Notes under the pieces: model-generated | Databases searched by the model: none | What the model saw: only the letters and a program-made list of their open reading frames with translations | Told to the model about the DNA's origin: nothing | Made by a program: the position numbers and the translations under genes | Assembly (NCBI GenBank): GCA_025890175.1 | Contig: JANPYM010000015.1 | Span: forward strand, 111,085 to 175,084 | Source of the DNA: Ciborinia camelliae | Lineage: Eukaryota; Ascomycota; Leotiomycetes; Helotiales; Sclerotiniaceae | DNA length: 64,000 bases | Direction: 5' to 3' | Part shown: positions 46,320-56,713 of the stretch, piece after piece | How positions within the stretch are numbered: the first letter of the stretch is position 1 | How the letters are laid out: every line of letters starts with the position of its first letter

Positions 46320-47600
46320 TTATCTTCCCTTGCCTTTTCTTCTACCACTCCCGCTACCACTAATAGGTTTCCTAGGAACCACTCGCTCTCGTTCAGGCTC
46401 TCGTCCTTCCGGGAAAACTTGTACGTCATTTCCTAGCTCACCGCTCGAATCTGATTCGTCGCTGCTATCAGGGATTGTTATGACTTCGGGTTCTCTTCGA
46501 GGGGAATCACGATGTCTGAGAGAAGAATCAGAAGGGGCCCTATCTCTGGTGGGATAACCTTGTGGTGGACTACGTTGCACAGAAGTATAAGAGATATCGG
46601 CAGGAACGGAATAATTATGACGACCGGAGGATGGTTGTATATACTGCTGCGGAATGGGTTCGGACTGATTAGCGGAAGCGGAAACCTGGTAATCAAATGG
46701 ATCAGCAACATGGTATTGAGAAGAAAGAGAAGTTCCTTTGGTCTTGTTAGAATTCCAGCTTTCCTCTTCAGGCAAAGAAAGACGAGGACGGCTGTTATGA
46801 GAAGCAGGCCGCATGCCGTCAGAGAAATGTCGAATCGTACCTGGGGGTGAATTGCCACCATGACGTGCTGATGAACGAGTACGAGATGTTCCTCTATCCG
46901 AAGGAAGATAACCACCAATTGGAGTGTAGGCAGGTCCATCTGGTCTATCAACAAGGATTCCAGGTCCCCCGGCAGTACCGTGGGAAGAACTACCGGATTT
47001 TCTTTTCGTCTTTCTCTTCTTTGGATCACTCGCCGGCTTTGGGTCCAGGAGAGAAGCAATATCAACCGTCTTTCGTTCGCTTCGTCGTTTCTTTTCAGCC
47101 CCACTCCCACCAGATCCAGTTCCTTTTTTGGCAGCTTTCGCGGCAGCTGCGGCTTGCATACGAATCCGTCGGCGTTCCAAAGCATCAAGCTCTTCTTGAG
47201 TGAGCTTCACATCTTGTCGTCCTTTCTCTTGAGCACGTCGAATGCGAGCTAGTGCACCTTGTACTAATGCTTCCTCATTATCCCCTCGTAAAGCCAATTG
47301 TTTGTCACCACCCTCATAGTAATCTGAATCTTCGGAATCGGACTCGGAAGATTCATCGGCCTCGTCATAAGAATAACCCCTCCTTGGCCTCGTGTTTGAA
47401 GAAATATCTATACCCGTAAAATTAAGTGGATCGCTTGCAAATCGTTTTTCTCCCAAATGTAGCCCAACGCCTTGTGTATTTGCATCACCCTCGCTATCAA
47501 GCTCCTCGACACGCGACTGCTGCCAATGTCCCTGATCTTGTCCCCACTGTCTTCTCCTCCTGCTCCCTTTCACCCCTGATGGTCTTCCCCATTGGGGCAT
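46320..47600 (-). CDS. Unknown low-complexity basic/Ser-rich protein (426 aa)
   Basis: Single uninterrupted frame, ATG 47600, TAA 46320. No known domain. In order: acidic Ser/Asp/Glu segment (EADESSESDSEDSDYYEGGD), a probable helical segment (KLTQEELDALERRRIRMQ) with an Ala run, Lys/Arg-rich nuclear-signal-like clusters (KKRKTKRK), long Ser/Pro/Arg-rich disorder, and a Gly/Arg/Lys end. Likely nuclear, by composition only. Its ATG lies just 26 bp after the stop of the PRA1 gene on the same strand. Codon structure and length make it a real gene; a shared transcript or an overlapping 3' UTR promoter must be assumed. Confidence 0.7.
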   Translation of the reverse strand: MPQWGRPSGVKGSRRRRQWGQDQGHWQQSRVEELDSEGDANTQGVGLHLGEKRFASDPLNFTGIDISSNTRPRRGYSYDEADESSESDSEDSDYYEGGDKQLALRGDNEEALVQGALARIRRAQEKGRQDVKLTQEELDALERRRIRMQAAAAAKAAKKGTGSGGSGAEKKRRSERKTVDIASLLDPKPASDPKKRKTKRKSGSSSHGTAGGPGILVDRPDGPAYTPIGGYLPSDRGTSRTRSSARHGGNSPPGTIRHFSDGMRPASHNSRPRLSLPEEESWNSNKTKGTSLSSQYHVADPFDYQVSASANQSEPIPQQYIQPSSGRHNYSVPADISYTSVQRSPPQGYPTRDRAPSDSSLRHRDSPRREPEVITIPDSSDESDSSGELGNDVQVFPEGREPERERVVPRKPISGSGSGRRKGKGR

Positions 47601-47626
47601 AGATTTGGGAGATTGCGGCCGACCGT

Positions 47627-48157
47627 CTAGACCGCCTCCCCGGAAAAAGCCTCATCGATTGGTTTATCCATGAATGAGGCATGTCCTATGATGCTAACTC
47701 CGCTTGCTCCGATGAGCCAGAGAAGTGTTGTAAATGGTGACGCAATGATTCCAAGAGGAACTGCGACGATTAAGAGAGCGGTGTAAAGTTGCGAGGATGT
47801 AGCTTGGAAGCCAGCAACATTTAAATCTTGACCCTCGAGTTTTCCAATCGCCCACATACCGCCTACGGCGAGGATAATATCGAATAGGAGTAGGAGATTG
47901 GTGAGCAAGCTGTAGATACTAAGCATAACAAACAATGCAAAGTAATTACTGGAAAAGTGTCCAAGGTTATAGTTAACTCTGGACTGAACTTCACCAAAGT
48001 TTGCCGGCTTGGAAAGGCGCTTGAAGTCAAAGAACTCATTGACAGGCTTGAGGTTGGCAAATCTGGTGGATAGAGATTGTGCCCGCACACCGGAGAATCT
48101 TTCTGACAGATTGAAGCGGGACGTAATAACGTCGAAGGGGATATTGATTCGTGACAT
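47627..48157 (-). CDS. PRA1 family protein (Yip3-like)
   Basis: Single exon, 176 aa, the usual length of the family. Layout is typical: an N-terminal hydrophilic region (RPV-like KPVNEFFDFKRLSKP), then two long hydrophobic hairpins (FALFVMLSIYSLLTN onwards, and LYTALLIVAVPLGIIASPF onwards), then a short acidic tail (DEAFSGEAV). PRA1/Yip3 proteins sit in ER and Golgi membranes, bind prenylated Rab GTPases and help their membrane delivery. Confidence 0.92.
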   Translation of the reverse strand: MSRINIPFDVITSRFNLSERFSGVRAQSLSTRFANLKPVNEFFDFKRLSKPANFGEVQSRVNYNLGHFSSNYFALFVMLSIYSLLTNLLLLFDIILAVGGMWAIGKLEGQDLNVAGFQATSSQLYTALLIVAVPLGIIASPFTTLLWLIGASGVSIIGHASFMDKPIDEAFSGEAV

Positions 48158-49000
48158 TATGCCTGCTGCCGATGAGGATGCAAAAGTCTGAAATTACTTT
48201 GATGAATGTGGATGGTTATTTCGCAGGTGTGGAAGACTATTTCAAGAGTCTTGTATTTTCGATGTTATTCGAGGAGGACAGTTAGGTAAGAAATTCGAGG
48301 AGTTGTGAAATTATTCTTTTCCCCTGAGTCAAGCCTTTGTTTTGGAGATCTGTCAATATAAATAAAGTTTCTGGTCAGCATTCGTAATCACAATAGGATA
48401 GGCAAAAGACCATGGCCATTAATTTCAAGCCAGAAAGAAGGAAAGAAAGGTGATTGGCGATAATAGAAAGACTTACGAATGAGTTGCGTGATTGTAAATG
48501 AGTGAATGGAGATTCGATGTAGTTGATGGAATCAACCTCATATGATGTGAATGGAGATATGAGCCGTAGAAGCTCTTGTGGTTGTGAATCGTGATAAATT
48601 TATCCCTTGAGGAAACAAACGAAACGAATGATTGGCCCCTTACACCCGTAAAAGCCCCAGCAAGAAGCTGCCAGGGGAAGATTAGGAATTGAAAAAGCTC
48701 TCAAGAGAAAAGGAAGTCCGGGCGTTCAGCCAAGGGTTGGAAAGGGATCTGAAACACCATGAAGATGAAGATGAAGATGAAGAAGAAGAAGATGAAGAAG
48801 AATAGAAAGGGAAAAGAAGAAAGAAGGTGAATATATAAAAAACATTCAAGTGGGATCAAGGCTCAAGCGGACGGTCTGGGAGTACAGAAATTTGTTATTA
48901 TAAGGGGTGCGGTGAAGGTTTGAGTAATCAGCAGGTTTGGTTAGAACTTCAACCGTAGATGCTATAGGTAGAGGGAGGTATGAGGTATGTACCGTATAGG

Positions 49001-49724
49001 AAATGGGGGGTAATCAGGTCCGATATATATTCATTTTAATTATTATATTTATTGAAATTTTTTATATTTATTGAAATCATTTGAATCTATTACTAATTAA
49101 ATTAAAAATCGAAACTATAGATTCGATTTAATCCGAAATATATTAATTTAGTTGAATATTAATAAATTGATGAAAATAAATTAATATAAAAACTATATCT
49201 TGAATTTAAAACTTAAAACCTTATAAAATTTGAATCATTTTTTTCAAAATCTAAAATTTAAAGTTATTTATTTTTAGTCACATTGAAAATATATAAAAGT
49301 TATACTACACTAATAGCATTTCTTCGAAATTGCATACATTTATTCGGAATTATTATATAGTTTCGAAATCATTACATTTAATTAATTAGAATTTAAAATC
49401 GTTCAAATTATCAAAATTCTACCTGCATAAGTTCAGCATAATAATAATAATGGTTACACCAATGTATAATTAGAATATACATATGATCTATAAAAATGTA
49501 ACGTATTCTAAATAATTTCAAAATTTTATAATTAATCATTCAAAGTTATCAAAATTCATTTTTTTTTAAATTGATAAAAATACTTGTATCCATTAAAATT
49601 TTATATCTATTGTAATTTTGCCTCGCACAAATTCTTATTTTATTTACATCGATTGTAAAGCTTTTATCGGTTATACAACGAATATATATTAAAAATATAT
49701 CGAACCTAAATACCCCCAATTTCC
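49001..49724. mobile_element. RIP-mutated element with terminal inverted repeats
   Basis: The left end GGAAATGGGGGGTAATCAGG continues TCCGATATATATT; the reverse complement of the right end, GGAAATTGGGGGTATTTAGG, continues TTCGATATATTTTT. About 25 of the first 30 positions agree and several differences are C/T transitions. The 720-bp interior is strikingly AT-rich compared with both flanks and has no ORF. I could not define a target duplication with certainty. Confidence 0.6.
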
Positions 49725-49787
49725 TCTAAGATAAGTACATCTAAATATCTAGTAGGTATATACGAATAATACATGATTGTTATAATT

Positions 49788-49838
49788 ATTATTATTATTA
49801 TTATTATTATCATTATTATCATTATTATTATCATTATT
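49788..49838. repeat. (TTA)n microsatellite
   Basis: Trinucleotide run interrupted by TCA units; lies about 65 bp beyond the AT-rich element. Confidence 0.9.
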
Positions 49839-50470
49839 ATGATTGGATTTGGATTATGGGAAAGGTAGAAAAGGGAAGGTAGAAAAAGGAAGTGTGTACA
49901 GCTGGAGAGTCCAGACAGTTCTTGCATATTATTGCATACATGAAAGCTTGGTATGTATGTATGGTAGGTACGGTACTCCTCAGCCATTCCTGCTCAGCAT
50001 TATTGGAAACAGCAAGACAGACACAGCAAGACACAGCAAGACAGCACATTATTATTATTTATGAACCTCTCCAATCTATAGAATGTATCATGACAAAAAT
50101 TGATGATTAGGTAAGCAACAGAAATACATACCTTACTGTATGGGAAGAGTAGGTATTGCAGGTGGTTCTATTCTCTTCTCCTCTGTATAATAAATAAAAC
50201 TTCAATTAATTATCTGGGTTCCTATGAATGTGAATAATATCTTCAAAAAGGGTCCCCATCTGATTCCTGTGTGAATAATGTGAGGATTCCAATCCGCAAC
50301 TAATAAGCATTTTAGCGGTTCATCATCTTTACCGAATACCTGTCATCAACTTACAACTTCTGCTCCTACAAATCAAAAAAGTATTATTAAAGTCAGAAGG
50401 AACACATCACTGCTGTGATTCTTCTATTCGATACTGATACTTCCCTTAAATTCTTCTTTATTTTGCCAAG

Positions 50471-51824
50471 ATGAGAGGATTTATCATCGCCATCCTCGCC
50501 TGCTTTTTGGCCATTGTTGCTGCATGGAGCAAAGAAGGTGAGTTGGCTTATATAGTAGTCATTAAATATTCTACATTTCTGCCCAATTCCCAATTCCCAA
50601 TTCCATACCTACCTTACCTCCTGTACCCCTTGAAGTGTGTCGATTAACTCATGGCAAATTACAGATCAGGAAATCTTTCGTCTGCAAAACGAAGTCGCTA
50701 CCCATGAAGGCTCCGACGTTACATTTTACTCTCTCCTCGACATTAAACCATCTGCCAGTCAAGAGGAAATAAGAGCTGCATACAAAAAGAAATCTCGTAC
50801 TCAACATCCAGACAAAGTCAAGGCTCAATTCATCGCCGATAAATCTACTGGAAAGGGCGAAAAGTCCAAGAACAAGAAGCCTGGTGTAAAGGTTTCAAAG
50901 GGTCCTTCGCAAGCAGAAATCAAGGCACATTATCAAGCTGCTAGCGATCGATTCACTCGTTTGGGCTTAATAAACAAAATTCTCTTGGGAGAGGGTCGCG
51001 CACGTTACGATCATTTTCTAAAGAATGGATTCCCAAAGTGGAAGGGTACTGGATATTACTATGCCCGATTCCGTCCTGGTTTTGGCTCTGTGCTTGTGGG
51101 CCTCTTCATTTTCGTTGGAGGTGGTGGACATTATGTCGCCCTCTATGTAAGCTGGAAAAGACAGCGCGAGTTCGTTGAAAGATACATCACATACGCAAGA
51201 AATGCTGCATGGGGTGGCAACCTCAATGTGCCTGGTCTTGATGGAACCTCTACACCTGGAGCAGATGCCGATGCTGGTGCTGATGCTGTGGCCCAGCCCA
51301 TGAACCGAAGACAAAGACGCATGCAGGAGAAGGATTCCAAAAAAGACAAATCTGATAAGAAGGTCAAGAATGTCAAAGCATCTGCACCCGGAACTCCAAC
51401 ATCTATTACTGGACCAAAGAAGAGGGTGGTTGCCGAAAATGGTAGAGTTCTCATTGTTGATTCTGCCAACAACGTATACTTAGAACAACCTGATGAGGAT
51501 GGTAAAATGCGAGAGTTCTTGCTTGATGTAAGTTGATCCTTGAACATTTTGCAACCATTTCACTAATATACCATTTAGCTTGACGAGCTCCCTACCCCTA
51601 CCATGAGAGACACAGCTTTATTCCGCCTGCCACTCTTTGCTTTCAACAAAACTATTGGTCGTGTTTTGAGCAAAACTCCAATTGAGGAAGAATATGAAGA
51701 GGTCGAAGAAGCTGGATCCAGTAACTCCGATGCTGATGATTTTGAAGTTCTCGAGAAATCCAAGACTCCTGCAACCAACGGCAATGGAAAAGCAACCAGA
51801 AGAAATAAGAAGAATGTTCGATGA
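50471..51824 (+). CDS. ERJ5: ER membrane J-domain protein (ERJ5)
   Basis: Three exons: 50471-50537, 50665-51527 and 51579-51824, giving 391 aa. Exon 1 encodes the signal peptide/anchor (MRGFIIAILACFLAIVVAAW). A J domain follows (about residues 42-125) with the Hsp70-stimulating HPD motif in RTQHPDKVKA, and an unusual Lys-rich insert between helices. A membrane segment (GSVLVGLFIFVGGGGHYVAL) lies near residue 150, then a Lys/Arg-rich, Ala/Asp-containing cytosolic or lumenal tail ending in basic residues. This matches fungal Erj5, which supports the ER Hsp70 Kar2 in protein folding. Confidence 0.92.
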
Positions 51825-53268
51825 ATATAAGGATACTTTGGGTAGAGGTTGTAACAAAAATACTTGTAGTGTAGAAAAAAGTTTTGATTGTATGTCATTT
51901 CAATCTAAGAGAATATAGCTCCTCGGCCATGAAGTCAATATCGGATTGTGAAGTCACCACTACATGACTCTTGGCTGTATGGTACAACATTTTATTTTCA
52001 TTTCATTTTATTTTGTACCCAGGTGGTGACCAATCGATGGAAGGATTAATGGGTACTCTTTAGGATCCTCGGATCTTGAATCTCACTATCGTTCGAATAG
52101 GTAAGGAAGACACCAAGTCAGTCAACGTATACTATACCGCTCCATTGACCTGTTGAGGGAAAGATAGCGACTCAGCCTTGATTCTTTCACCCAAAAATAG
52201 TTGCCAGAAGCTTCATTTACACTTTGTGATTCTAGTCAATATCAGTTTTAGTTCTCGAGCCTATCTCATCTTCTCATCCTGGTCTAAACATTCCATTGAT
52301 CGTGTCTCAAATGTTATTTGGTGCCCTCGACACCTTGGAGCGATATACATATACATATATACTCGGCATTGCCGAAGTCGTTGGTATGATCTTGCTTCTA
52401 GGTTGTCATTCATTATATGTCAAAGAGTTTCATATTCTTGTTCATGTTTGAAGTTCTTTTGCATTAAATAGATCTCACTGGCCAAAGAAAGTGAGAGTTA
52501 AATGCACTGTACAACAAAAAGGAGCAGCTGCTGCGGCTCAAGTGTCTTTCATTCTAGAACTTTCTAGCCGTTTTCTAGACGCATGCTTAGTCTGAAAATC
52601 CCTTCTCTCTTTCTTCTCTTTTTGTTGACGTACATAAATTCACTTTGAAGGGCTGAGGCTCTGAGGGAGAAAATTTGGATATTCGTGAATATTCCTTTTG
52701 TTGATAATTAAGCGAGGTCAAAAGGGGTGATCAATAAGAATCTTAAACAGGTCCTCAATAGAGGACTTCTTTTTGTCATTCGTTCGTTAATCAAGAGTCA
52801 CGAGATATTCACTCCTTTATTATATCCTCATAGAATCTGTATTTGGGACTCTTTGAAAATCTGAACAGGTTCTCTGCTAGTGTGGAAGGAAGTTTTCTTT
52901 TTGGGGGCCAAGAAGAAATTTCTGTGAGGTCAGTGGATCTGCTGGGAAATAAGATTGGTGGAGATTCCACTCGGTAGGGTATAAAGTGTCTATAGATTAG
53001 ATTAGATTCAATTTTGTGGGCGAATAAATTGCGGAGCTTGGGATGAGAGATTCCCCTGGGGTCCTTAGTATCATCACCGCGAACGCAACGCCTGAACACT
53101 TCACGAGTACAGCTGGAGATTGACAATCTTCCACCTAAACGGTGTTGATTGATGATTACCTAGGCACGGCCTGAAAAGTCTGATAAACCCGCCTCAGAGA
53201 TTTAAAGTACCCAAGAGTAATTGTTCCCGAAACCTTTGTCGTCTTGGTACCTTTTTTCTCTACTCTAG

Positions 53269-53332
53269 CTTCCTATTGAGACCCTCAATAGGAAATCTTC
53301 CTATTGAGACCCTCAATAGGAAATCTTCCTAT
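53269..53332. repeat. Tandem pair of 28-bp palindromic units
   Basis: Two identical adjacent copies of a 28-bp unit plus a partial third. Each has 11-bp inverted arms, TTCCTATTGAG and CTCAATAGGAA, around ACC, so each can form a hairpin or bind a dimeric protein. Confidence 0.9.
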
Positions 53333-53448
53333 CCCAACCTCAATACAAAAACTTTTCTCTACAAAGATTCTTTGGACTAGGACTACGAGCTACGGAGTTC
53401 CCGGATTCTATTTTTTGTTGATACTGAACAACGCCAAACTCAAACGTC

Positions 53449-53454
53449 TATAAA
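53449..53454 (+). promoter_or_regulatory. TATA box of the pheromone precursor gene
   Basis: TATAAA about 125 bp before the ATG, followed by a CT-rich stretch (near 53485-53505) typical of fungal transcription starts. Confidence 0.6.
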
Positions 53455-53575
53455 TCACGTCAACTTCGACACTCTTGACACGATCTCTCTTCTCTTCTCC
53501 TCAACCATATTCAATCTTTAAGATTTTAACACTCACTTTCACTTTAAAACACTTATTTTCAATACTACATTCATT

Positions 53576-54652
53576 ATGAAGTTCACAAACGCAATCGCTC
53601 TCGCCATCTTGGCTGCTACCGCAACCGCTGTCGCTCTTCCTGAGCCATGGTGTGGACGTCCAGGTCAACCGTGCAAGCGTGAGGCCGTTGCCATCGCTGC
53701 ACCCGCTCCTGAGCCATGGTGTGGACGTCCAGGTCAACCATGCAAGCGTACCCCCGAGGCAGAGGCCTGGTGCGGACGCCCCGGACAACCATGCAAACGC
53801 GATGCTGAACCATGGTGTGGACGTCCCGGACAACCATGCAAGCGCGAGGCACTCCCCGAAGCCTGGTGCGGACGTCCCGGTCAACCATGCAAGCGTACTG
53901 CGCTCGCCGAGGCCGAAGCTGAAGCTTGGTGTGGCCGCCCTGGTCAACCTTGCCGCAAGAATAAACGTGCTGCTGAGGCTCTTGCGGAGGCTTTTGCTGA
54001 GCCTACAGAGGAGACAGATGTTGATGAGGCTGTCGTCAAGAGATGTAACATGGTCGGTGGTGCTTGCTTTGAGGCCAAGAGACTCGCTAGAGATCTTGCT
54101 GAGGCTACCGCTGAGACCAGTGAGGATGCTACTGCTTTCCTCGAGGGACTCAACATTGAGACCCGTGAGGCTTCCGAAATCATTGCCCGCGAGGCTGAGG
54201 CTTGGTGCGGACGTCCCGGACAACCATGCAAGCGATCTGCCGAACCATGGTGCGGACGCCCCGGACAACCCTGCAAGCGTGATGCCGAACCATGGTGTGG
54301 ACGCCCAGGACAACCATGCAAGCGTGATGCCGAACCATGGTGTGGACGCCCCGGACAACCATGCAAGGAGAAGCGTGAAGCCGACCCCGAAGCCGAAGCC
54401 TGGTGTGGACGTCCTGGACAACCATGCCGTGCCGTTCGTCGTGCCGCTGAAGCCATGGCCGACGCTCTCGCCGAACCCACCGCGGAAGCCTGGTGCGGAC
54501 GCCCTGGTCAACCTTGCAAGAGAGAGGCTCTCGCTGAGGCCGAGGCCAATGCCGAAGCTTGGTGCGGACGCCCAGGTCAACCTTGCCGCAAGGCTAAGAG
54601 AGATGCTATGGCTTTGGCCTATGCTGCTGATGTTGCGCTTGCGCAATTGTAA
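53576..54652 (+). CDS. ppg1: Alpha-pheromone precursor, 13 copies of WCGRPGQPC
   Basis: Single exon, 358 aa. A signal peptide (MKFTNAIALAILAATATAVA) is followed by thirteen exact copies of WCGRPGQPC. Six lie before and seven after a 60-residue spacer. Most copies end in KR (Kex2 cleavage); variants are RKNKR, KEKR, RAVRR and RKAKR. Copies are preceded by Xaa-Ala/Xaa-Pro dipeptides (EA, EP, AEP), suited to Ste13-type trimming. The two Cys of each peptide can form a disulphide. The spacer contains KR-CNMVGGAC-FEAKR, a second C-x6-C peptide between dibasic sites. The mature peptide is the one known from Sclerotinia/Botrytis and is the ligand of the Ste2-type receptor Pre-2. Confidence 0.97.
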   Translation: MKFTNAIALAILAATATAVALPEPWCGRPGQPCKREAVAIAAPAPEPWCGRPGQPCKRTPEAEAWCGRPGQPCKRDAEPWCGRPGQPCKREALPEAWCGRPGQPCKRTALAEAEAEAWCGRPGQPCRKNKRAAEALAEAFAEPTEETDVDEAVVKRCNMVGGACFEAKRLARDLAEATAETSEDATAFLEGLNIETREASEIIAREAEAWCGRPGQPCKRSAEPWCGRPGQPCKRDAEPWCGRPGQPCKRDAEPWCGRPGQPCKEKREADPEAEAWCGRPGQPCRAVRRAAEAMADALAEPTAEAWCGRPGQPCKREALAEAEANAEAWCGRPGQPCRKAKRDAMALAYAADVALAQL

Positions 54653-56713
54653 GTGGCTAAGTCCTGCCATTGTCGATAATGTCGCCCCGAGACTCGATGG
54701 ATCGCTGCTCACGGATATGTCTTTCCGTCTCGTTACATTCTAGTCGACAATCATGATTACCGCGACACGCATCCACATTTCTTCTTCTTGTTCTTTTTCT
54801 ACATCGACCGGTTACACAACCTTTTTCGTCTCATTTGAGGACAGACACATTGCGCTAGACTTTTGCGCCGCGAAACTTCGCTTACAATTTTGTTTATTTT
54901 TTTCATATATACACTTCACTTCTCCGCCATCCAAGCATCCACCAGCGATCGATCTGGATCGGCACCCATTGGGAATTAAAAACCACACCATGAGTTTTTT
55001 TATTTTGAAATGGAAGGAAATCTTCCTTCCTTCCTTGAAAAGAGAAACTTATTTTAACCCAACTTTATGTTCTTTTACACATTTAGAGGTCGGATATTGC
55101 GTCCGGGGGGCTAGGCTAGGCTAGGCTAAGGCTGGGATCAAACGGAACACTGGATATTTTATCGGGTATAGGGTATCGGGTGGCAGGATCCTGGCTTTCT
55201 TGTTTCTTTCCTTTCCTCTCTTTCCGCACGCAGTGTTTGATGCTATTTTGAAATTTTCATGGGGGAATGATATGACATGGTTTTTTAGATTAAGGTTATG
55301 GATGGATCATGTTACGGATCGCGTTTAGGGGTTCGTAATCGCATGAGCTGTGGCTTCGAAAAAAATGTCATTTTTGGTTTTTTCCCCCAATCTTGATGTT
55401 TGGACTTGGCTTGGTTTTGCTTGAGTGAATGGATGTGCGTTGCTTTGCTTTTCGTGTTATGATTTGCGATCTGATCTGATCTATTTTGATTTGATCTGAT
55501 TTGATATTTAATTTGATTATGTCTTGATAGTGATGGTGATGGTGATGGTGATGGTGATGGTGATAGGATCGGCATTCATGGTGTGAAATTCATATTCATA
55601 TTATCATGGTGACTACCTACCTATTCTGCCCTCGGTTGGGATACAGATGGAGCTGGAGCTAGAGGTTCATGGAAGTGAAATTCATATATATCACAGTGAA
55701 AATACCACAGTGAATATTTTACCTTTTCCTTGGGATAGACTCACCTGCCAGCTTGAAACTTCACACATGATTATTTGTTTGCTTCTGGTCATTAACAACC
55801 TTGTGTTGCAAATTTGATGTGACCTGTCAGTTTCGTTTTAAAAGATGTGAAAGGAAATCACAGGTATGATTGTTAAGCCTAAAGGCTCCCGAGAGCCTCT
55901 ACCATGATGTCATGATTCAAGCACATGGTTTTCAGATTTCCTGAATGTCCGAGGAAAATTATGAAATTGTAAAGTCCTTATTCTCTTGATCATCCTTCAT
56001 AGAATGCTAGAGTATACCTACCAAGGTAGCTAGTCTTACTTGGATGGTATTATGGTATTTTTTACGAATCACCTCGCTTTCTTTCGATCAAATTTTTCCG
56101 ATCGAGTCCCTGGAAGCCAGTCAATCTTGAAGTCACAAAGTACCCTCAGAGGATGCATTTTCCGGATCTGGTAAAGGGAAAGGAATGCCGATTATTGTGA
56201 AACAGTTGAAGCAGGGAGAAGCTTACTGAATGTAATTGTTATGGCAGGGGGGACTTTGCGTTTGGGATATTCGAATTACAAGATATTTTTGGGTTTGGGA
56301 GACTCCTTTTTATGTGTAATCTTGTAACGTAGAAAAGATGATGAGAAGCTAACGGATATTTGGACATTTAGATATTTCAAGATGATTCCATGGATTCTAC
56401 TGGGTTGAAAAGGGGTATTCCGCTACTGTAGCTCGATGATAATCTAAATCAATGAGACACCTCAAGGTTCTGTTGCATATCTAATATCTTGTTATCAAAT
56501 GAGTTTGCTAACTTGCAAACTTTCAAACTAGCAAGTCACTGTGGGTGTATCTGTATCTCTTCTGCCTCAACGACTGAGCGAAGAATACAATTTAATATAG
56601 AGAGGACAGACCAGAGGATATCCTTCTTCTCTCATCTGAATTTGGAAGGAGCGACTTCCAAATCTCAAGTAAACAACGTGTCATCGATTAATGTATATTG
56701 TAATGTATCTCTT
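54653..56713. other. Intergenic DNA before the AT-rich block
   Basis: 3' UTR of the pheromone gene and then non-coding DNA with a GGCTA run (55110-55130) and a GGTGAT run (55530-55565). Frames at 55312-55575 and 56489-56728 look like chance. Confidence 0.65.
55530..55565. repeat. (GGTGAT)n microsatellite
   Basis: About five hexamer copies in a TG/AT-rich stretch. Confidence 0.85.

Larger units (their letters stand above)
48158..50470. other. Divergent intergenic region with AT-rich insert
   Basis: Upstream of PRA1 (minus) and the J-protein gene (plus). GAA/GAT-rich run at 48755-48805, an AT-rich inverted-repeat element (about 49001-49724) and a (TTA)n microsatellite (49788-49838). No gene supported. 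Confidence 0.6.
51825..53575. other. Pheromone-gene promoter region
   Basis: No gene supported. Contains a GTCCTCAATAGAGGAC palindrome (52751-52766), duplicated 28-bp hairpin units (53269-53324), a CAAAGATTCTTTG near-palindrome (53362-53374), a TATA box and a CT-rich leader. Confidence 0.65.

Noticed and set aside
52809..53126. 105-codon minus-strand ORF upstream of ppg1
   Set aside because: No family, chance length, lies in the promoter region.
53501..54712. 403-codon ORF antisense to the pheromone precursor
   Set aside because: It is the mirror of the in-frame tandem repeat; repetition and lack of stops in the sense codons keep the antisense frame open. No start context or family match.
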